Assembly: GCA_031261885.1 (NCBI GenBank)
Contig: JAISIU010000225.1
Location: 1-23,411, forward strand
Direction of reading: 5' to 3'
Source of the DNA: Bifidobacteriaceae bacterium
Lineage (GTDB): Bacteria; Actinomycetota; Actinomycetes; Actinomycetales; WQXJ01
DNA length: 23,411 nucleotides
The notes below the pieces were generated by a model that saw only the letters and a program-made list of their open reading frames with translations, ran no database searches and was not told the DNA's origin. This document shows, in pieces, positions 15,892-23,165 of the stretch (position 1 is the stretch's first letter; the number at the start of each line of letters is the position of its first letter). A program made the position numbers and the translations under genes.

Positions 15892-16961
15892 TTCTTCGCC
15901 TCCTTGGCGCGGGCGGTTTGGGCGGTGGCGCGGGTACGGGGGGTGCGGCGGGAGCCGGGACCGTGGCCGTGGGCGGCGAGGGGACGGGCGGGGCGGATGC
16001 GTTCGGCCGCGCGCAGGCGGGCCGAGGCGGACCGGGGGTTGGTTTCCAGTTCGGCGGCGCCGGGTTTCTCGGCGCCGCGCGTCAGGAGCTTGAGTTCAGG
16101 CTGCTGGTCCTCGGGGATGACGGGGAGGTCGGGCGGCGCGAGCGTGGCCGCGCCGGCCGCCAACGCGCGTTTGACGATCCGGTCCTCGAGCGAGTGGTAG
16201 GCGAGCACGGCGATGCGGCCGCCCACGGGCAGGAGTCCGATGGCGGCGGGGATGGCGGCGGCGACGTGGTCGAGTTCGCCGTTGACCTCGATGCGCAAGG
16301 CCTGGAAGGTGCGTTTGGCGGGGTTGCCGCCCGTGCGGCGGGCCGCGGCCGGGATCGCGTCGCGGACGGCCTCGGCCAGTTCCCGCGTGGTGGCCCAGGG
16401 GCGTGCGGCGCGGCGTTCCACGAGGCGGTGGGCGATGCGCTGGGCGAAGCGTTCCTCGCCGTAGTCGCGCAGCACGCGGGCCAGGTCGCGCTCGGGGTAG
16501 GTGTTGAGGACGTCGGCGGCCGTCGGGGAGCCGGAGGCGGGATCCATGCGCATGTCGAGCGCGGCGTCGTGGGCGTAGGCGAAGCCGCGGTCGGGTTCGT
16601 CGAGTTGCATCGAGGAGACGCCGAGGTCGAACAGGGCGGCATCGACGCGGTCCAGGCCGAGGTCCTGGGCGACGTCGGCGATCTCGTCGTAGTTGGCGTG
16701 GACGGCTTGGAAGCGTTTGGCGGACGCGAGGGCGGCGAGCCGGTCGGTGGCGATGGCGATGGCCTCGTCGTCGCGGTCGATCCCGATGAGCCGGGCGTCC
16801 GGGCATGCCTGGGCGATCAGCGCGCTGTGGCCGCCGGCGCCGAGTGTGGCGTCGACGAAGACGGCGCCGGGGCGGGCCAGCGCGGGCGCAAGCAGCGCGA
16901 CGACCCGCTCCGCCATGACCGGCGTGTGCCGGGGCGGGGCGGCCGGCGCGGCCGGCGCCAC
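15888..16961 (-). CDS. rsmH: 16S rRNA (cytosine(1402)-N(4))-methyltransferase
   Basis: RsmH (MraW) methylates N4 of C1402 in the decoding centre of 16S rRNA using S-adenosylmethionine. The 357-residue product shows 'HTPVMAERVV' (12-21), the SAM-binding 'VDATLGAGGHS' (36-46), 'GIDRDDEAI', 'FDLGVSSMQLDEPDRGFAY' (about 111-129), 'TFQALRIEVNGEL' and 'AYHSLEDRIVKR', all characteristic of the family. The C-terminal 40 residues are basic and low-complexity. The start is the GTG at 16961; the only purine-rich element upstream (AGGA) is about 12 bases away, so initiation may be weak or structure-dependent. It is preceded by a 333-base spacer and overlaps ftsL by four bases. Confidence 0.97.
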   Translation of the reverse strand: MAPAAPAAPPRHTPVMAERVVALLAPALARPGAVFVDATLGAGGHSALIAQACPDARLIGIDRDDEAIAIATDRLAALASAKRFQAVHANYDEIADVAQDLGLDRVDAALFDLGVSSMQLDEPDRGFAYAHDAALDMRMDPASGSPTAADVLNTYPERDLARVLRDYGEERFAQRIAHRLVERRAARPWATTRELAEAVRDAIPAAARRTGGNPAKRTFQALRIEVNGELDHVAAAIPAAIGLLPVGGRIAVLAYHSLEDRIVKRALAAGAATLAPPDLPVIPEDQQPELKLLTRGAEKPGAAELETNPRSASARLRAAERIRPARPLAAHGHGPGSRRTPRTRATAQTARAKEAKK

Positions 16962-17294
16962 ACGCTGCTCACGTCCTGAGGAAATCGCCCTGCTCCCTTA
17001 CTGTCGGTCCAGTCGTTTGCCCGTCCCATGGCACTGCCGGGGCACGGGGCTGTGAGGGGCCGGGGCCCGTACGGTGGCCCGCCGGGTACCGGGCCGCGGC
17101 GCGCCCGCCCCCACATCCCGAGTGGGGGGGAGGCGCGCCGCCGGCGCTGGGGGTGGCCGGGCGGGCCCTCCTCCGCCCGACCAGGTCCCCCTCCGGGCGG
17201 TACCGGCTCCGGGGAAGTGGAGTCGGGGCCGGCGCGGCGGGAGGCCTGGGCGTGCGGGGGAAAATCGGGCGCGGGGCGCGCCCGAAGCGTTACA
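16962..17294. other. 333-base structured spacer between mraZ and rsmH
   Basis: No credible gene lies here: the reading frames that cross it are Arg/Pro/Gly-rich and match no family. It is extremely GC-rich and contains several inverted repeats. The strongest is at 17097-17140. Others include CCGCCCG/CGGGCGG flanking about 17170-17203 and GGTACC-centred palindromes. It may hold an internal promoter, an attenuator or an mRNA-processing site for the rsmH-ftsQ operon; no clear -10/-35 is visible on the minus strand. Confidence 0.5.
17097..17140. other. Long GC hairpin in the mraZ-rsmH spacer
   Basis: The arm at 17097-17114 pairs with 17122-17140 around a seven-base loop, giving nine perfect outer pairs (CGGCGCGCC) and a run of C-G pairs interrupted by one bulge. 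No T-tract follows on the minus strand, so it is not a standard terminator. It could stabilise or cut the transcript between mraZ and rsmH. Confidence 0.6.
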
Positions 17295-17726
17295 TCATCC
17301 GTCCCTCTCGTCACCGAACAGGTCGGAGAACTGGCGCTCGTATTTGGCCTGGTAGTCCTGCCAGGACTGGGCGTCCCAGATCTCCATGCGGTCCTCGAGG
17401 CCGAGCACGGCCAGGTCGCGTTCGAGCCGGGCGTACTGCCTGAGCGGTTCGGGGATCGAGACGCGGTTGGTCTTGTCCGGCGTGATCGAGACGACGGAGG
17501 CGAAGAGGAGGCGGTTGAAGGCGGCGGCGGGCATGCCCTCGGGGACCTGCTCGCGCATCTGGTCGCGGTAGGCCTGGAACTGGCGTTCGGAGAACAGGTA
17601 GACGCAGTGCGTCTGGCCGCGTGTCAGGTAGCCGCCCTCGGACAGTTCGGCGCGGGCCTTCGAGGGCAGCACGATCCGGCCCTTCTCGTCGAGCTTCTGC
17701 AGGAACGTGCCGAGTGCCGTGACCAT
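17295..17726 (-). CDS. mraZ: Transcriptional regulator MraZ
   Basis: MraZ is a ring-forming DNA-binding protein with two SpoVT-AbrB folds that regulates the dcw cluster, including its own promoter. The 143-residue product has the usual family length. It carries both DXXXR motifs: 'LDEKGRIVLP' (about 12-21) and 'PDKTNRVSIP' (about 92-101). The second has Asn where Gly is more common. 'YLTRGQTHCVYLF' is also typical. The ATG at 17726 is chosen because a strong GGAAGGAGG ribosome-binding site (17732-17740) lies five bases upstream. It is the first gene of the cluster, and the spacing to rsmH (333 bases) is long. Confidence 0.97.
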   Translation of the reverse strand: MVTALGTFLQKLDEKGRIVLPSKARAELSEGGYLTRGQTHCVYLFSERQFQAYRDQMREQVPEGMPAAAFNRLLFASVVSITPDKTNRVSIPEPLRQYARLERDLAVLGLEDRMEIWDAQSWQDYQAKYERQFSDLFGDERDG

Positions 17727-17795
17727 GTGCGCCTCCTTCCCCGTGCCGTGGTACCTGTCACCACTGGGACAGCTTGCCCCGCCATGACATTTCCT

Positions 17796-17810
17796 TCCAC
17801 AGTACTCCCC
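17796..17810 (-). promoter_or_regulatory. Possible MraZ-binding boxes upstream of mraZ
   Basis: On the coding strand GGGGA (17806-17810) and GTGGA (17796-17800) are spaced exactly 10 bases apart, about 70-85 bases before the mraZ start. E. coli MraZ binds TGGGN repeats at 10-base spacing upstream of its own gene, so these are candidate operator boxes. A TACTGT sequence overlapping them could be a -10 element. This is pattern-based only. Confidence 0.4.
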
Positions 17811-17890
17811 CAATTGGGCCAGCGCCGCCCCAAGCACACAATCTTCACCCGCGCGTCGCCCGCCGCCGCCCGGGCAAACCCACAAAAAGA

Positions 17891-17915
17891 GGGGACCCGC
17901 CCACGGCGGGTCCCC
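17891..17915 (-). terminator. Rho-independent terminator after the DUF3040 gene
   Basis: A perfect 11-bp GC stem (17891-17901 with 17905-17915) around a CAC/GTG loop is followed on the minus strand by CTCTTTTTG. It lies 32 bases past the DUF3040 stop and separates that transcript from mraZ. It is a classic intrinsic terminator. Confidence 0.9.
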
Positions 17916-17946
17916 TTGGTTCAGGTTGTCTTAAGCGGTTGGCCGC

Positions 17947-18336
17947 TCAGCGGCCCTCTTGGCGATGCTCCCAGCGGTCCTCGAGGCGGCCCGAGATGGA
18001 ACCGTGCTGGCCCTTGGCCGGCTTGGGCCCGGCCGCGCCCCGGCCCTGCGGCGCGCCGCCAACCTTCGCGGCCTTCGGCTTGGACAGCGCCAGCACCGTG
18101 CCGCCGAACATCACGGCGAACCCGATCAACGCCACCCAGATCTGGCCCATGAGCATGCCGAGCAGCAACACGGCGACACCCACGAGGCCCACCAGGATGC
18201 CGGCCGCGACCCTGCCACGGCGCGAGGGGCCGACGCCCTTGGCGCCCGCCATCTCGTCCGCCAGCTTCGGATCCTCGGAGGCCAGCTGCTGTTCGAGCTC
18301 GTCGAGCACCTTCTGCTCATACTCCGACAGTGGCAT
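17947..18336 (-). CDS. DUF3040 small membrane protein
   Basis: This 129-residue protein of unknown function is found in actinobacteria beside mraZ. The N-terminus 'MPLSEYEQKVLDELEQQL' followed by 'EDPKLA' is the DUF3040 hallmark. Two membrane helices follow (about 44-63 and 66-84), with Gly/Val/Leu-rich segments on either side of a short turn. The C-terminus is basic and ends with the conserved-type 'RLEDRWEHRQ'. The ATG at 18336 is chosen for its excellent site (GGAGGTGAT at 18341-18349) and the family start; ATGs at 18342 and 18366 are less likely. Its own terminator follows. A role in division or envelope homeostasis is only guilt by association. Confidence 0.93.
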   Translation of the reverse strand: MPLSEYEQKVLDELEQQLASEDPKLADEMAGAKGVGPSRRGRVAAGILVGLVGVAVLLLGMLMGQIWVALIGFAVMFGGTVLALSKPKAAKVGGAPQGRGAAGPKPAKGQHGSISGRLEDRWEHRQEGR

Positions 18337-18454
18337 GTCCATCACCTCCACTGGTCGCGGGTCCACGCCGTCTGCCCGGCGCGGAGATCACCACAGTCTA
18401 CGTCTTCCGGCGGGGAAAAGACGAAGCCTATTGTCCTTAATCCACCGCCCCGGC
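18337..18454. promoter_or_regulatory. dinB-DUF3040 intergenic region, probable DUF3040 promoter
   Basis: This 118-base gap on the minus strand carries a strong ribosome-binding site next to the DUF3040 start. A weak TTCGTC...TAGACT pair (19-base spacing) about 60 bases upstream could be a -35/-10. No hairpin with a T-tract is seen after the dinB stop at 18455, so read-through from dinB is possible. Confidence 0.35.
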
Positions 18455-19786
18455 TCACCCAACCGATTGCCCAGCCCCGCCCCGCTCAAAACGGCCACCA
18501 ACAGCCCCACCCGACCGGCCGGCATCGGCCACGGACGCCGACCCGCCCGGGCGCCCCACGGTTCCCACCTGCCCCGCCCCCATGGCGGAGGCCGGCCTGA
18601 CCGCCTGGGCCCCGAACCGGGCGCGCGCCGAATCGCTCGCCCGCTGCGCGGCCCGGGCCTGGTCCAGCTGCTCCGGGTCGTCCCCGAACCCGCCCTGCAC
18701 CGCGAGCCCGCTGCCGGCCGCGAAATGCTCCAACCTGACCCCGATCAACCGCACCGGCAACCCGTGCAGGTCGACGCCGCGCAGCAGGTCGCGCGCCACC
18801 GCGATGATCTCCGCCGTCAGGTCCGTGGCCCCCGGCAGCGTGCGCGCCCGGGTCTGAGTCCGGAAATCCGAGGTCCTCACCTTGATGCCGATCGTCTTCG
18901 CGGCGAACCCGGCCTCGCGCAGCCGCAGCGCGGACTTGTCGGCCAGCCCCACGAGCACCTGGTCCAGCTCCGGCCCGGGCGCGAGGTCCTTCTCGAACGT
19001 CGTCTCCGCGCCGATCGACTTCTCCTCGTGCGCCGGCGTCACGGGCCGCTCATCCCGCCCCCAGGCGAGGTCGCTGAGCCGCTGGGCCATGGCCGGCCCG
19101 AGCGCCCGCGCCAGCGCCCCGACCGGCGTCTCCGCCAACTGTTTCACGGTCCCAATTCCGAGCTTGGCCAGCGCCTCCCCGGTCTTGCCGCCCACGCCCC
19201 ACAGCTTCGAGACGGGCAACGACTGGAGGAACGCGACGGTCGAGGCGGCCGGCACCTCGAGCACACCGTCGGGCTTGGCCATGCCGGAGGCGATCTTCGC
19301 CACGGATTTCGAGGCCGCGATCCCCACCGAGCACGTGATGTGGTGCCGGGCCCTGACCTCGGCGCGGATCCGCTCGGCGATCCGGCGCGGCGACCCGAGC
19401 CTCAGCCGGGAGCCCGTCACGTCGAGGAACGCCTCGTCGACGCTCACCTGCTCGACGAGCGGGGTCACGCACCTGAGCAGCTCCATGATCTGCCGCGAGG
19501 TCGCCCGGTACAACGGCTGGTCCGGCGGGATCACGATCGCCATCGGCGCGAGCCGGCGCGCCTTCGCCATCGGCATGCCGGACCCGACCCCGTACGGCCG
19601 CGCCTCGTACGTCGCGGTCAACACCACGGACCGTTCGCCGCTCCCGCCCACGATGACGGGCTTGCCCCTGAGCTCCGGGCGGCGCGCCAGCTCGCAGGAC
19701 GCGAAGAACGAGTCCATGTCCACGTGCAGGATGGTCGCCTCGTCCACGCCCCCATTGTCGCGCGCCGGCGTGGGAAAGAAGCGCAC
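18455..19786 (-). CDS. dinB: DNA polymerase IV (Y-family translesion polymerase)
   Basis: DinB copies damaged DNA as an error-prone polymerase. The product is 443 residues from the GTG at 19786. The catalytic motifs are complete: 'HVDMDSFFAS' (Asp23, steric-gate Phe28) and 'SVDEAFLD' (Asp117, Glu118). Also present are 'TYEARPYGVGSGMPMAKARRL', helix-hairpin-helix region 'LPVSKLWGVGGKTGEALAKLGI', and the little-finger domain with 'IGAETTFEKDL' and 'LIGVRLEHF'. The roughly 80-residue C-terminus is low-complexity and lacks an obvious QLxLF clamp-binding motif. The start is uncertain: GTG 19786 has GAGG nine bases upstream, while GTG 19747 (430 residues) begins nearer the conserved core. A 33-base tandem repeat covers the start region. 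The gene lies after the rne terminator. Confidence 0.95.
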   Translation of the reverse strand: MRFFPTPARDNGGVDEATILHVDMDSFFASCELARRPELRGKPVIVGGSGERSVVLTATYEARPYGVGSGMPMAKARRLAPMAIVIPPDQPLYRATSRQIMELLRCVTPLVEQVSVDEAFLDVTGSRLRLGSPRRIAERIRAEVRARHHITCSVGIAASKSVAKIASGMAKPDGVLEVPAASTVAFLQSLPVSKLWGVGGKTGEALAKLGIGTVKQLAETPVGALARALGPAMAQRLSDLAWGRDERPVTPAHEEKSIGAETTFEKDLAPGPELDQVLVGLADKSALRLREAGFAAKTIGIKVRTSDFRTQTRARTLPGATDLTAEIIAVARDLLRGVDLHGLPVRLIGVRLEHFAAGSGLAVQGGFGDDPEQLDQARAAQRASDSARARFGAQAVRPASAMGAGQVGTVGRPGGSASVADAGRSGGAVGGRFERGGAGQSVG

Positions 19787-19834
19787 GATGCCGGACCTCG
19801 CCTTGGGAAGGAAGGCGCACGATGCCGGGCCTCA
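19771..19834. repeat. 33-base imperfect tandem repeat at the dinB start
   Basis: Two adjacent copies (19771-19800 and 19804-19834) share GGGAA-GAA, GCGCACGATGCCGG and CCTC. They differ by a few substitutions and one inserted G. The copies contain the proposed GTG start and its upstream purines. A nearby CCGGCATCG (19851-19859) can pair with either copy's CGATGCCGG. Confidence 0.75.
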
Positions 19835-19879
19835 CCACCCGGCGCGGGAGCCGGCATCGGACGTCCCCCACAAAGCAAA

Positions 19880-19919
19880 GGTCCGCGCGAACTTTCGTTT
19901 CCGAACGTTCGCGCGGACC
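19880..19919 (-). terminator. Hairpin terminator downstream of rne
   Basis: A perfect 13-bp stem (19880-19892 with 19907-19919) has a further inner TTCG/CGAA stem. It lies 15 bases past the rne stop, and on the minus strand it is followed by the T-rich CTTTGCTTTG. It probably ends rne transcription before dinB. Confidence 0.75.
19888..19901 (-). promoter_or_regulatory. SOS (LexA) box-like sequence upstream of dinB
   Basis: CGAACTTTCGTTTC matches 12 of 14 positions of the mycobacterial LexA consensus CGAACRNRYGTTYC; the two misses are the purine positions in the spacer. It lies about 100 bases before the dinB start, inside the rne terminator stem. The adjacent 10-base palindrome CGAACGTTCG (19902-19911) has the right half-sites but no spacer. 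LexA control of dinB is plausible but unproven. Confidence 0.4.
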
Positions 19920-19934
19920 CTCAGTGTGTGACGG

Positions 19935-22900
19935 TCACGCCTGGCTGGGCGCGCCCGCCGGGGCGCTGACCCGGCGGTGCCGCCGCCTGGGAGCCGGGGA
20001 CCCGCCATCGGACACGTTCCCCGCCTGGCCGGACGGCCCGGCATCGGGCGCCTTGCCGGCATGGCCGGCCCCGCCCTTCTGGGACGGCCCCGTACCGGAC
20101 TCGGCGGGCTCGTCGGAGCCGTCGTGCGCCTGCGTCGCGGCGGCCGCGATCGAAGCGAGCGTGGCCTTGACGGCCGCCGGCGCCTCGTGGACCACGGGGA
20201 CATCCGCCGCCGGAGCGGAAGACGACCCGGAACCCGACCCGTTCGACCCGGACCCGCCCGAGCCCGACCCGCGGCCGGACCGCTTGCCGCTCTTCTTGCC
20301 GCGGCCCTTGCCCGAGCCGCCGTCGCCGCCGCCCGTGTTCTTCTCCACGGGGTCGGTGTGGACGATGAAGCCGCGGCCGTTGCAGTGCTCGCACGGCTCG
20401 CTGAACGCCTCGACCAGGCCCTGGCCCACACGCTTGCGGGTCATCTGGATCAGGCCGAGCGACGTCACCTCCGCGACCTGGTGGCGCGTGCGGTCGCGGC
20501 CCAGGCACTCGATGAGGCGGCGCAGCACCAGGTCGCGGTTCGACTCGAGGACCATGTCGATGAAGTCGACCACGATGATGCCGCCGATGTCGCGCAGCCT
20601 CAGCTGGCGGACGATCTCCTCGGCCGCCTCCAGGTTGTTGCGCGTCACGGTCTCCTCGAGCGTGCCGCCGCCGCCCGTGAACTTGCCCGTGTTGACGTCG
20701 ATGACGGTCATGGCCTCGGTGCGGTCGATGATCAGCGTGCCGCCGGACGGCAGCCACACCTTGCGGTCCATGCCCTTGGAGAGCTGCTCGTCGACGCGGT
20801 AGTTGGCGAACACGTCGCCCGGGTCGGTCCACTGCTCCAGGCGGGGCAGGAGGTCGGGCGCCACCTCGTCGATGTAGTCGGTCAGCGCCTTCCACGTCGC
20901 CTCGCCCTGGATGACGAGCTTGCCGAAGTCCTCGTTGAAGATGTCGCGCACCACGCGGATCGCGAGGTCCGGTTCGGCCTTCAGCAGTGCGGGAGCCTTC
21001 GCGGTCTTCGATTTGGTCTGGATCTGCTCCCAGCGCCGCATGAGGCGGTCGATGTCGGCGGACAGCGCCTCTTCGCTCGCGCCCTCCGCGGCCGTGCGCA
21101 CGATGACGCCGACCCCCTGCGGCACGGCCTTCTTCAGCAGCTTCTTGAGCCGGGCGCGTTCCGTGTCCGGCAGCTTGCGGCTGATGCCGGTCATGCCGCC
21201 GCCCGGCACGAGCACGAGGTAGCGGCCGGCCAGCGTGATCTGCGAGGTCAGGCGCGCGCCCTTGTGGCCGATCGGATCCTTCGTGACCTGCACGAGGACG
21301 GCGTCGCCGGAGCTGAGCGCGTCCTCGATGCGGCGCGGCTGGCCGTGCATGCCGAGCTGGTCCCAGTTGACCTCGCCGGCGTACAGGACGGCGTTGCGGC
21401 CCTTGCCGACGTCGATGAACGCGGCCTCCATGCTGGGCAGCACGTTCTGGACGCGGCCGAGGTAGACGTTGCCGACCATCGTGGTCGTGGTGTGGCGCTG
21501 CACGTAGTGCTCGACGAGCACGCCGTCCTCGAGCACTGCGATCTGCGTGAGGCCGTCGCGTTCACGCACCACCATGGTGCGTTCGACGTTCTCGCGACGC
21601 GCCAGGAACTCGGCCTCGGTGATCGACGGGCGGCGCCGGCCGGCGTCGCGGCCGTCGCGCCGGCGCTGGCGCTTGGCCTCCAGCCGGGTGGAGCCCTGGA
21701 CGCCGGTCACCTGGTCGCGGGCACCGTCCTGGTGGCGCTTGCGCTTGCGGCGCCGCTTCGAGGAGGACTCGCCCTCGACGGGTTCGGAGGCGGTTGTCGT
21801 GGAGCGGTCGCGGTGGGATTCCTGGTCGCCGTGGGAAGCGTGGGAGTCCGATGCCGAACCACCGGTTTGGCTGCCGCCCTCACCGCCGGGTTGCTTGTCC
21901 TTCTTGTTGTGCTTCTTGTGCTTCTTGTTGTGCTTCTTGGCCGGGCCCTGGTCCTGGTCCTCGTCTTCAGGCCGCTCGGCGGCCGGTTCGGCCGGCGCGG
22001 GCTTGACCGGCGCGGCCGTCGAGGCGCCGCGGGCCGGGGCCAGCGACGGTTCGGGGGCCTTGAACAGGAGGGAGGCCATGGGCAGCGGCGAGACGGCGGG
22101 CTGCGCCGAGGCGGGCTGGGCCGGACCCGTGAAGGTCGGGGCCAACGGCTCGGCGGCCTGGGCCTCCGGGGCTTGGGTCTGGGACCGGGCGCGGCGGCGG
22201 GCCGGGCGGGCGGGCGCGGCGGCTTCGGCCGGTTGGGCCGGTTGGGCCGGTTCGGCCGGCTGGGCCGCGGGGGCCTGGAACGGCGTGGACCCGGCCGTGC
22301 CGGCGTCCGTGACCCGGCGGTGGCGGCGGGCCGGCTGGGCGGGGGCCTCGGCGGCCGGTTCGGGAATTGCCGGGGCGGCGGCGGGGCTCGTGGCGCGGCG
22401 CGAGCGGCGGGCAGGAGCTGCCTGGGGCTCGGCCTGGGCAGCGGCCTCCTCGTGGATCGCCTCGGCGACGGCGACCTCGGCCTGCGTGGGCGCGCCCGCG
22501 CTGGCGACCACGCGACGCGAGCGGCGGCGGGCCGGTTCGGCCGGCGGCTCGGGGGCGGATTCCGCCTCGGCGGGAGCCGGCTCGGCGGCGGCCTTGGGCT
22601 TGCGGGTGCGCGTGGACGGCTTCTTCTTGGCCGGCGCGGCGGCGCCATCGGCGGCGGGCGCGGCCGTCACACCGAGGGAGGAGGCCAGCTCGGCCACCGC
22701 TTCGGCGGCCGAGGCCGCGGCGGCGGCGGACGTGGTCCCGCTCGAGCGGCGGGCCCGGGTGGATGGCTTTTTCGCGGCCGGCGCGGCGGCGTCATCGGCG
22801 GTCTTCGCGCGCGACCGCGTGGATTTGGCGGCCGGCTTCGCGGCGGGCGCGGCGGCGTCATCGACCGCGACGGCCTTGGTGCGCGCACGCTTGGCGCGGG

Positions 22901-23165
22901 CCGGGGCCGCGGTTTCGGTCTCGGCCGGGGCCGGTTCGGCCGCCGCCTTGGCCTTGCGGGCGCGCGGCTTCTTGGCGACCTGCTGTTCGGCGACGCCCTC
23001 GGCGTGCTTCTGTTCGGCGCCGCTGAGGTCGACGAGCTGGTCGAGCTGCGCGACTGCCTCGTCCGCCGGCTTCGTGGCGGCCTTCTTGGCGCTGGTGGCG
23101 CGGCGGGCCGGTGTCTTCTTGGTGGCGGGAGCCTTCTTGCCAGCTGCCCCGCTCGTGTTCGCCAT
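19935..23165 (-). CDS. rne: Ribonuclease E/G with long disordered N-terminal extension
   Basis: This endoribonuclease starts mRNA decay and processes rRNA and tRNA precursors. The 1076-residue protein begins with about 525 residues of Ala/Pro/Glu/Arg/Lys-rich, probably disordered sequence. This includes several Arg-rich motifs (ARRRSRRV, ARRSRRAT, ARRHRRVT) and a Lys/His run (KKHNKKHKKHNKK, near 407-420). The catalytic core runs from about 525 to 935: an S1 domain ('GNVYLGRVQNVLPSMEAAFIDVG'), a 5'-sensor/RNase-H-like region, the DNase-I-like site with Asp823 (DVNTG) and Asp867 (DFIDM), and the Zn-link C925-x-x-C928 (CEHCNGRG). A Gly/Ser and Ala-rich tail ends 'RRRHRRVSAPAGAPSQA'. The ATG at 23165 is chosen because AAGGAG lies seven bases upstream, although the frame stays open further upstream. 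In many actinobacteria rplU and rpmA follow rne; here dinB does. Confidence 0.96.
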   Translation of the reverse strand: MANTSGAAGKKAPATKKTPARRATSAKKAATKPADEAVAQLDQLVDLSGAEQKHAEGVAEQQVAKKPRARKAKAAAEPAPAETETAAPARAKRARTKAVAVDDAAAPAAKPAAKSTRSRAKTADDAAAPAAKKPSTRARRSSGTTSAAAAASAAEAVAELASSLGVTAAPAADGAAAPAKKKPSTRTRKPKAAAEPAPAEAESAPEPPAEPARRRSRRVVASAGAPTQAEVAVAEAIHEEAAAQAEPQAAPARRSRRATSPAAAPAIPEPAAEAPAQPARRHRRVTDAGTAGSTPFQAPAAQPAEPAQPAQPAEAAAPARPARRRARSQTQAPEAQAAEPLAPTFTGPAQPASAQPAVSPLPMASLLFKAPEPSLAPARGASTAAPVKPAPAEPAAERPEDEDQDQGPAKKHNKKHKKHNKKDKQPGGEGGSQTGGSASDSHASHGDQESHRDRSTTTASEPVEGESSSKRRRKRKRHQDGARDQVTGVQGSTRLEAKRQRRRDGRDAGRRRPSITEAEFLARRENVERTMVVRERDGLTQIAVLEDGVLVEHYVQRHTTTTMVGNVYLGRVQNVLPSMEAAFIDVGKGRNAVLYAGEVNWDQLGMHGQPRRIEDALSSGDAVLVQVTKDPIGHKGARLTSQITLAGRYLVLVPGGGMTGISRKLPDTERARLKKLLKKAVPQGVGVIVRTAAEGASEEALSADIDRLMRRWEQIQTKSKTAKAPALLKAEPDLAIRVVRDIFNEDFGKLVIQGEATWKALTDYIDEVAPDLLPRLEQWTDPGDVFANYRVDEQLSKGMDRKVWLPSGGTLIIDRTEAMTVIDVNTGKFTGGGGTLEETVTRNNLEAAEEIVRQLRLRDIGGIIVVDFIDMVLESNRDLVLRRLIECLGRDRTRHQVAEVTSLGLIQMTRKRVGQGLVEAFSEPCEHCNGRGFIVHTDPVEKNTGGGDGGSGKGRGKKSGKRSGRGSGSGGSGSNGSGSGSSSAPAADVPVVHEAPAAVKATLASIAAAATQAHDGSDEPAESGTGPSQKGGAGHAGKAPDAGPSGQAGNVSDGGSPAPRRRHRRVSAPAGAPSQA

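Noticed and set aside
16817..17314. Minus-strand open frame covering the mraZ-rsmH spacer
   Set aside because: The translation is Arg/Pro/Gly-rich, overlaps the conserved start of rsmH and the end of mraZ in another frame, and has no good ribosome site.
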